This document shows, one piece after another, positions 59,700 through 64,000 of a stretch of DNA of 64,000 bases (position 1 is the first letter of the stretch; every line of letters begins with the position of its first letter). The translations under genes were made by a program, and so were the position numbers. Under the pieces are notes generated by a model. That model saw only the letters and a list, made by a program, of their open reading frames with translations, searched no databases and was not told the origin of the DNA. The stretch is from Dysidea avara (Eukaryota > Porifera > Demospongiae > Dictyoceratida > Dysideidae): positions 57,854,713 to 57,918,712 of the forward strand of contig NC_089272.1 of the NCBI RefSeq assembly GCF_963678975.1, written 5' to 3'.

Positions 59700-60540
59700 T
59701 AATAAAATGATACATACAATACATTAGTGGCTTGTCCTTGGTCTCGTGCGACCGCAAAATCAGATCTTGTGGACACGGTATTTTAGAGGCGTTTAACACG
59801 TTTAGGCTCCTGGGAAGCTATTTTGTGCTGCAGAGAAGCAATTAACGTAGTTCTATTACTAGAAGTTGCTATTTTAGGCTTAAATTTGCTTACTTTTAAA
59901 ATTAATTTTTCGATTTTAAAATGCTGACTGGTTTCCGGAACCGGTGTAACCTGGGTAGGGGGTGTAAAGGATCTATGGTAGCACTAATTTTACAACGCTT
60001 GATGTCTTTTGTGACTAATTTAAGGTTACGGGTTACCAGATAATTAATTTTGCAGGCGCTTTATTTATAGTTCTGTTTTAACCGTTTTGCTTGGAAGAAC
60101 TCACTAAAATTGCGTGGAATATTAACGATTATTCGCGTAAAACAAGATCGATTTGTTGTCACGCCTACAGGGTAAACCGCTTCATGGAATGGGTTGAAAA
60201 TTGCTATATAGATGGAGTAACCATCGTAGGAGTGCCTTTTGGTGGTTTGAAAGGAATTGAGATAAAAGACCATGGAGATATGACAAAAAAACCCAACCTG
60301 TGTCACAGTTACGCGATCGATTTTTATGAATAAAAAGTATTAGATTTTACGCCTACTAGGCAAACTGCTTAGAGCAATCAGTGGAAAGTCCTTGCAGTAG
60401 TATAGAAGAATCGGATTACAAATCAATGAGTTATGATTCGAAAGCCAACTCCACGTAGCAAATGCGAGATCGAGATACTCTAATAGAACAGTCACCCTAA
60501 TAGAGCATTCGGCTAGTTTATTTACTCCATTATAGAATTC
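59700..60540. other. Unassigned sequence, one ambiguous 80-codon frame
   Basis: An open frame at 60091-60333 (+) has no family resemblance, and the same DNA is open on the minus strand. The CGCCTAC-GG/AGG-AAACYGCTT phrase repeats at ~60160 and ~60350, so this looks repeat-derived. Two CTCTAATAGA units are at 60477-60510. Confidence 0.35.
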
Positions 60541-60559
60541 TATTACATTGCAAGTTATT

Positions 60560-61350
60560 CTGTAGGGAGTTCAGCTGCAAACAGTTAATCTAATAGACAG
60601 TTCAGCAAGAAGCAAGTCACCCTATAGAGAGTTCAGCTACAAATATATCGCTGTAGTGATTCAGAACATGCATTACAAGCCACACTGAAGAGAGTTCAGC
60701 TATAAACAAGTCATGCACCCCGTAGAGAGTTCAGCTACACTCTCTAGAGAATTCAGCTATAAACAAGTCACTGTGGAGAAAGTTCAGCTGCAAAGAAACT
60801 ACCCTGTAGAGAGTTCATCTATACAAACAAGTTACCCTATAGAGATCAGCTGCAAACAAGTAACCCTGTAGAGAGTTCAGCTACAGACAAGTCATTTTAT
60901 AGTTTATACAATGTTCAGCTACAAGTAAGTCACTCTGAAGAGAATTCAGCTACAAACAAGTCACTCAGTAGTGAGGTTTGCTACAAACAAGTCACCGTGT
61001 AGAGTTCAGCAACCAAAAAACCACCCTGTAAAGAGTTCAGCTATACAAAAAAGTTACTCTGTAGAGAGATCAGCTAGAAACAAGAGAGAGCTCAGCTAGA
61101 AGAAGTCACCCTGTAGAGATCTCAGCTGCAAAAAAACCCTGTAGAGAGATCAACTACAAACAAATCACCCTGCAGAGTGTTCAGCTGTAAATAAAGCACC
61201 CTGTAGGAAGTTCAGGTACAAACAAATCACCCTATATAAAATTCAGCTACAAAAAAAATATCGCTCTGTAGAGAGTTCAGCTACAAAGAAACTATCCTGT
61301 AGAGAGTTCAGCTACAAACAAGTTACCCTACAGTGAGATCAGTTTGAAAC
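60560..61350 (-). repeat. Satellite block, minus orientation of the GTAGCTGAACTCTCTAC family
   Basis: About 28 degenerate units with the core GTAGAGAGTTCAGCTACAAA followed by CAAGTCACCCT, the reverse complement of the unit at 27740-29790. It abuts the 5' LTR of the Copia-type element. Confidence 0.92.
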
Positions 61351-61369
61351 AAGAGATTTTGCAAGTCAC

Positions 61370-61640
61370 TGTTATAGCAAGTAATTAATCAAGTGGTTGA
61401 CCTGACATGAACTTTGACCTGATCTGAACTTTATGTTTTAGAATGCACTAGGGATACCATGTATTAGCTAGTGTGGAAACTTGTAGAATATTCTAGTGTT
61501 GTAAGCTAGAGTATATAAGTAGTTCTTGTAGTTCAAGTTATTGGGTTATAAGTTGCTGCCTTGTAATTGTGATTTGTCATGTGATTTATTAAAGACTTTA
61601 ATCAACTATACTCTGTACAATTGTGCAAGCTCTGCGAACA
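61370..61640 (+). mobile_element. 5' LTR of a Copia-type retrotransposon
   Basis: The segment begins TGTTATAGCAAG and ends GCTCTGCGAACA (TG...CA), with a TATA-like GAGTATATAAG at ~61510 and ATTAAAG downstream as a possible polyadenylation signal. The primer-binding site follows at once. The matching 3' LTR is outside the window, so the left limit rests on the TG and the satellite boundary. Confidence 0.65.
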
Positions 61641-61655
61641 GGTTATGGGCCCAGA
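61641..61655 (+). promoter_or_regulatory. Primer-binding site matching initiator tRNA-Met anticodon arm
   Basis: GGTTATGGGCCCAG is complementary to the anticodon stem-loop of eukaryotic initiator tRNA-Met, the internal priming site used by Drosophila copia (established knowledge). It lies directly after the LTR. Confidence 0.75.
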
Positions 61656-61717
61656 TTACCTGGAGTATTAATCACAGAGTGGAGAGTTGATTGGTTGTAT
61701 AAAGTCTGGTAACTGTA

Positions 61718-64000
61718 GTGTTCTTGAGTTTAACAATGGCTGTGACCTCAGACAATAAGTGGGTAATTGATAAGTTGGATGGATCCAACTGGACTACCTG
61801 GAAGTTTCAGATGAAACACTCACTCCTCGCTAAAGGACTCTGGGGGTTGGTAGATGGAACAGAAGTATTGGCAGAGGATGCAAATGCACAGGCTCAAGCC
61901 GAGTTTCAGCAGAAGTCACTGAAGGCATTTTCTACAATTGTCCTGGCAATAGGTTCTCCGCAGTTGTACTTGGTGACGTCTTGTGATAAGCCAAAAGAAG
62001 CATGGGATGCATTAAAGAATCACTTTGAATGTGATACTCTAGCAAATAAGCTCTTTCTCAAGAAACAGTATTTCCGGATGGAAATGAGAGAAGGAACTTC
62101 AATTGAGATGCATCTTAAACACATGAAGGAGTTGACAGATCGTTTGGCAGCTATTGGTGCTCCTATTGCTGAAGAGGATCAAGTAGTAACCTTACTGGGA
62201 AGTCTCCCTAAGAGTTATTCTAGACTTGTAACTGCCCTAGAAGCTAGAGGTGATAACATACCACTCAACTATGTGCAGCAAGCTCTGGTTCGCGAGGAGC
62301 AAAAAATGAATGGGCAAGATATTTCAAGTAATCCTGATATTCAGAGAGGGGATGCAGCTCTAGTGGGAGATTCCAAGAGAAGGTCAAAACCTCGTAAGCC
62401 ACATATGTGACCGAATTTTGGAAAATCACCCATATGGGCGCATTTGACACCAAAAATATTTAAAGAAACAAATCACGAACTTCATAATGCAAATCTACTT
62501 GCTGATGGTTTTAAGCCTTTCTCAATACCTTTAATTACAAGAAAATTCTTGAAATATTTTCAAAACTGTGCACTGCTCTTATTAGCAACCCACCAAACTT
62601 GAAAATTCTAATTATTTCACTTGCGCCCATATGGGTGATTTTCCAAAATTCAGTCACATATATGTTTTGGATGTGGTCAGTCAGGTCACTTTCGAAGAGA
62701 CTGTCCAAAGGCCAGGAAGGGCACATCACACAAAGCAAAGACCGCTGGTGAGAAATCAAGTGCTGACAGTAATAGTGCATATGCAGCATCAAAGGATTTC
62801 CCTCAAAATCACACATGGTTAGTGGATTCAGGTGCTTCAAGCCATATGACCTGGAATAAACAACTGTTAGTAAATTACAAGGAGTTTGAGATTCCAGAAA
62901 AGGTTGGCTTGGAAGATGGATGTACCTTAGATGCACTTGGAGCTGGAGAAGTGCACCTAAAAATGCAATTCAAAAGTGAGTTACACTAAGAAATCCATCA
63001 TGTACAAAGTCCTGTATGTACCACAACTGACTCGTAATCTATTTTCTGTGAGGGCTGCTGCTTATTTTATCCAGTTTGGGAATTCTTGCTGCTGGATTAG
63101 AGATAGTGACGGCAAACTCAATGGAATGGGTACACTAGTTGAAAAACTGTATCAACTTGATTGCGAAACCATTACCTCTGAGCAGGCTTCAGTGTAGCTG
63201 GTGAAGCAGATATTTGGCACTTTAGATTAGGACAGGTAAGCGAACGATGTATCAAGAACATGGCCTACAAAAAGTTAGTAACTGGTATTAGGCTACCAAA
63301 ACATGCCAAGGTGTCATTCTGTGAAGGATGTGTTGCTGGAAAAATGAAACGGAAGCCATTCAAATCAGTGGGAGAAATTCAATCTAAGAGAAAACTCCAG
63401 TTAATTCACAGTGATGTTTTTGGACCAATGCCTACAGATTCAATTGGTGGAAACAAGTATTTTGTTACTTTTTATTGATGATTTTTCACAATGTTGTGCA
63501 GTCTATTTTCTGAAAAGCAAATCTGAAGTACCAGAGAAATTCAAGGAATTTGAAGCCCGTGTTTACAATGATTGTGGTCTGAATATTGGAACATTGAGGA
63601 GTGACAATGGAGGAGAGTATTTGTCTAAAGAATTTAGAGCCTACTTGAAGTCAAAAGGCCAGTTGACAGTGCCACATTCTCCTGAACAGAATGGAGTGGC
63701 AGAGAGAATGAATAGGACTCTCATGGAAATGGCTCATGCGGGATTGCCTGACAAATATTGGACTGAAGCTGTGGATGTAGCTGCTTATATAAGAAATCGT
63801 ACCAGCACTTCGTCCATCAAGGGATATAAGACTCCTTTACAAGTGTGGAGTGGGGAAAAGCCAAATATTGGACACTTGAAGGTATTTGGATACACAGCGT
63901 TTGCTCACATACCTGATACACAGACATAGAAACTGGACAAGAAAGCTGTGAAACTCAGATTCGTTGGGTACAGCATCCAGTCAAAAGGCTACAGATTGCT
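61718..64000 (+). pseudogene. Copia-type gag-pol, decayed, truncated by the window end
   Basis: A gag-like frame (61718-62410; NWTTWKFQMKHSLLAKGLW is typical of Copia gag) is followed, across a MITE, by a CCHC zinc knuckle (CFGCGQSGHFRRDC at ~62665), an aspartic-protease motif WLVDSGASSHMT (~62815), an integrase zinc-binding region (WHFRLGQ, where the second His is Gln; CEGCVAGK), and an integrase core with HSDVFGPM, TLRSDNGGEY and PEQNGVAERMNRTL. Frame changes are seen near 62975, 63190 and 63470, with a stop at ~63927, so no continuous polyprotein is possible. Reverse transcriptase and RNase H would lie beyond the right edge. Pol order protease-integrase-RT is the Copia order. Confidence 0.9.
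62406..62658. mobile_element. Mariner/Tc1-like MITE in the Copia element, TA target
   Basis: Ends TGTGACCGAATTTTGGAAAA and TTTTCCAAAATTCAGTCACA; TA on both sides (62404-62405 and 62659-62660). Inner CACCCATATGGGCGCA is also inverted. It splits the gag frame just before the zinc knuckle; same family as 24464-24718. Confidence 0.92.

Larger units (their letters stand above)
58553..59700 (-). mobile_element. LINE 3' region, right side of the large insertion, split by two MITEs
   Basis: On the minus strand 58870-58590 reads as a LINE C-terminal segment with stops (KLFKPHAQRSVRSNFFS, RSINAWNTGSLPNEVV, NSFKILFDNIISNG). This is the conserved end of CR1/L2-like reverse-transcriptase ORFs. The sequence continues above 59263 and beyond 59621 after MITE insertions. 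It is opposite in orientation to the LINE at 15750-19905. Confidence 0.7.

Noticed and set aside
60091-60333. 80-codon plus-strand frame as a gene
   Set aside because: The same DNA is open for 81 codons on the other strand, part of it repeats at 60350, and there is no homologue I recognise.

Overview
The window reads as nuclear DNA of an early-branching animal, most likely a demosponge (inference). The supporting signs are a short-chain (spongin-type) collagen gene with a C4-like C-terminal domain, a CARD-NACHT-LRR immune-receptor gene with very short introns, an AT-rich background, and a heavy load of small inverted-repeat transposons. I cannot name the species. Nothing looks bacterial or organellar.

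Layout. 0-8 kb: a minus-strand short-chain collagen gene (exons at 7634-7847, 5117-5161, 4930-5064, 3803-3874, 2649-3295) with debris of a decayed paralogue at 1-116 and 1283-1366. 11.4-15 kb: a plus-strand, apparently intronless 1191-aa multi-pass membrane protein with a large glycosylated ectodomain. 15.2-20 kb: a fragment of an F-box/LRR paralogue, then a decayed LINE broken by nested MITEs. 20.5-22.4 kb: an intact single-exon F-box/LRR-type gene. 23-32 kb: MITEs, a 200-bp assembly gap, a pure (AC)n tract of about 712 bp, a 330-bp palindrome and a 2-kb satellite. 33-37 kb: a decayed array of exon-like units separated by short intron-like segments. 39-44 kb: MITEs, local duplications and one possible receptor-tail exon. 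45.5-48.9 kb: a minus-strand CARD-NACHT-LRR gene that is frameshifted and split by a hAT-type MITE.

The most unusual object is 49315-58552. Two inverted copies of a ~245-bp repeat (outer end TACGGTGGCCGG), flanked by a 6-bp duplication CATAAG, enclose a multi-exon integrase-core gene reading inward from the left end, a small TKL-like protein kinase, and an unidentified gene reading inward from the right end. The sequence on both sides is the same LINE 3' end, so the pre-insertion site is visible. I interpret it as a 9.2-kb DNA transposon carrying an integrase-type recombinase plus cargo. It is now inactive, with nonsense codons and four younger insertions inside it.

58.6-64 kb: more LINE and MITE debris, another satellite block, then the 5' LTR, primer-binding site and gag/pol start of a decayed Copia-type retrotransposon running off the right edge. 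Plausible host genes are the collagen, the membrane protein, the F-box protein and the damaged immune receptor; most of the rest is mobile or repetitive DNA.
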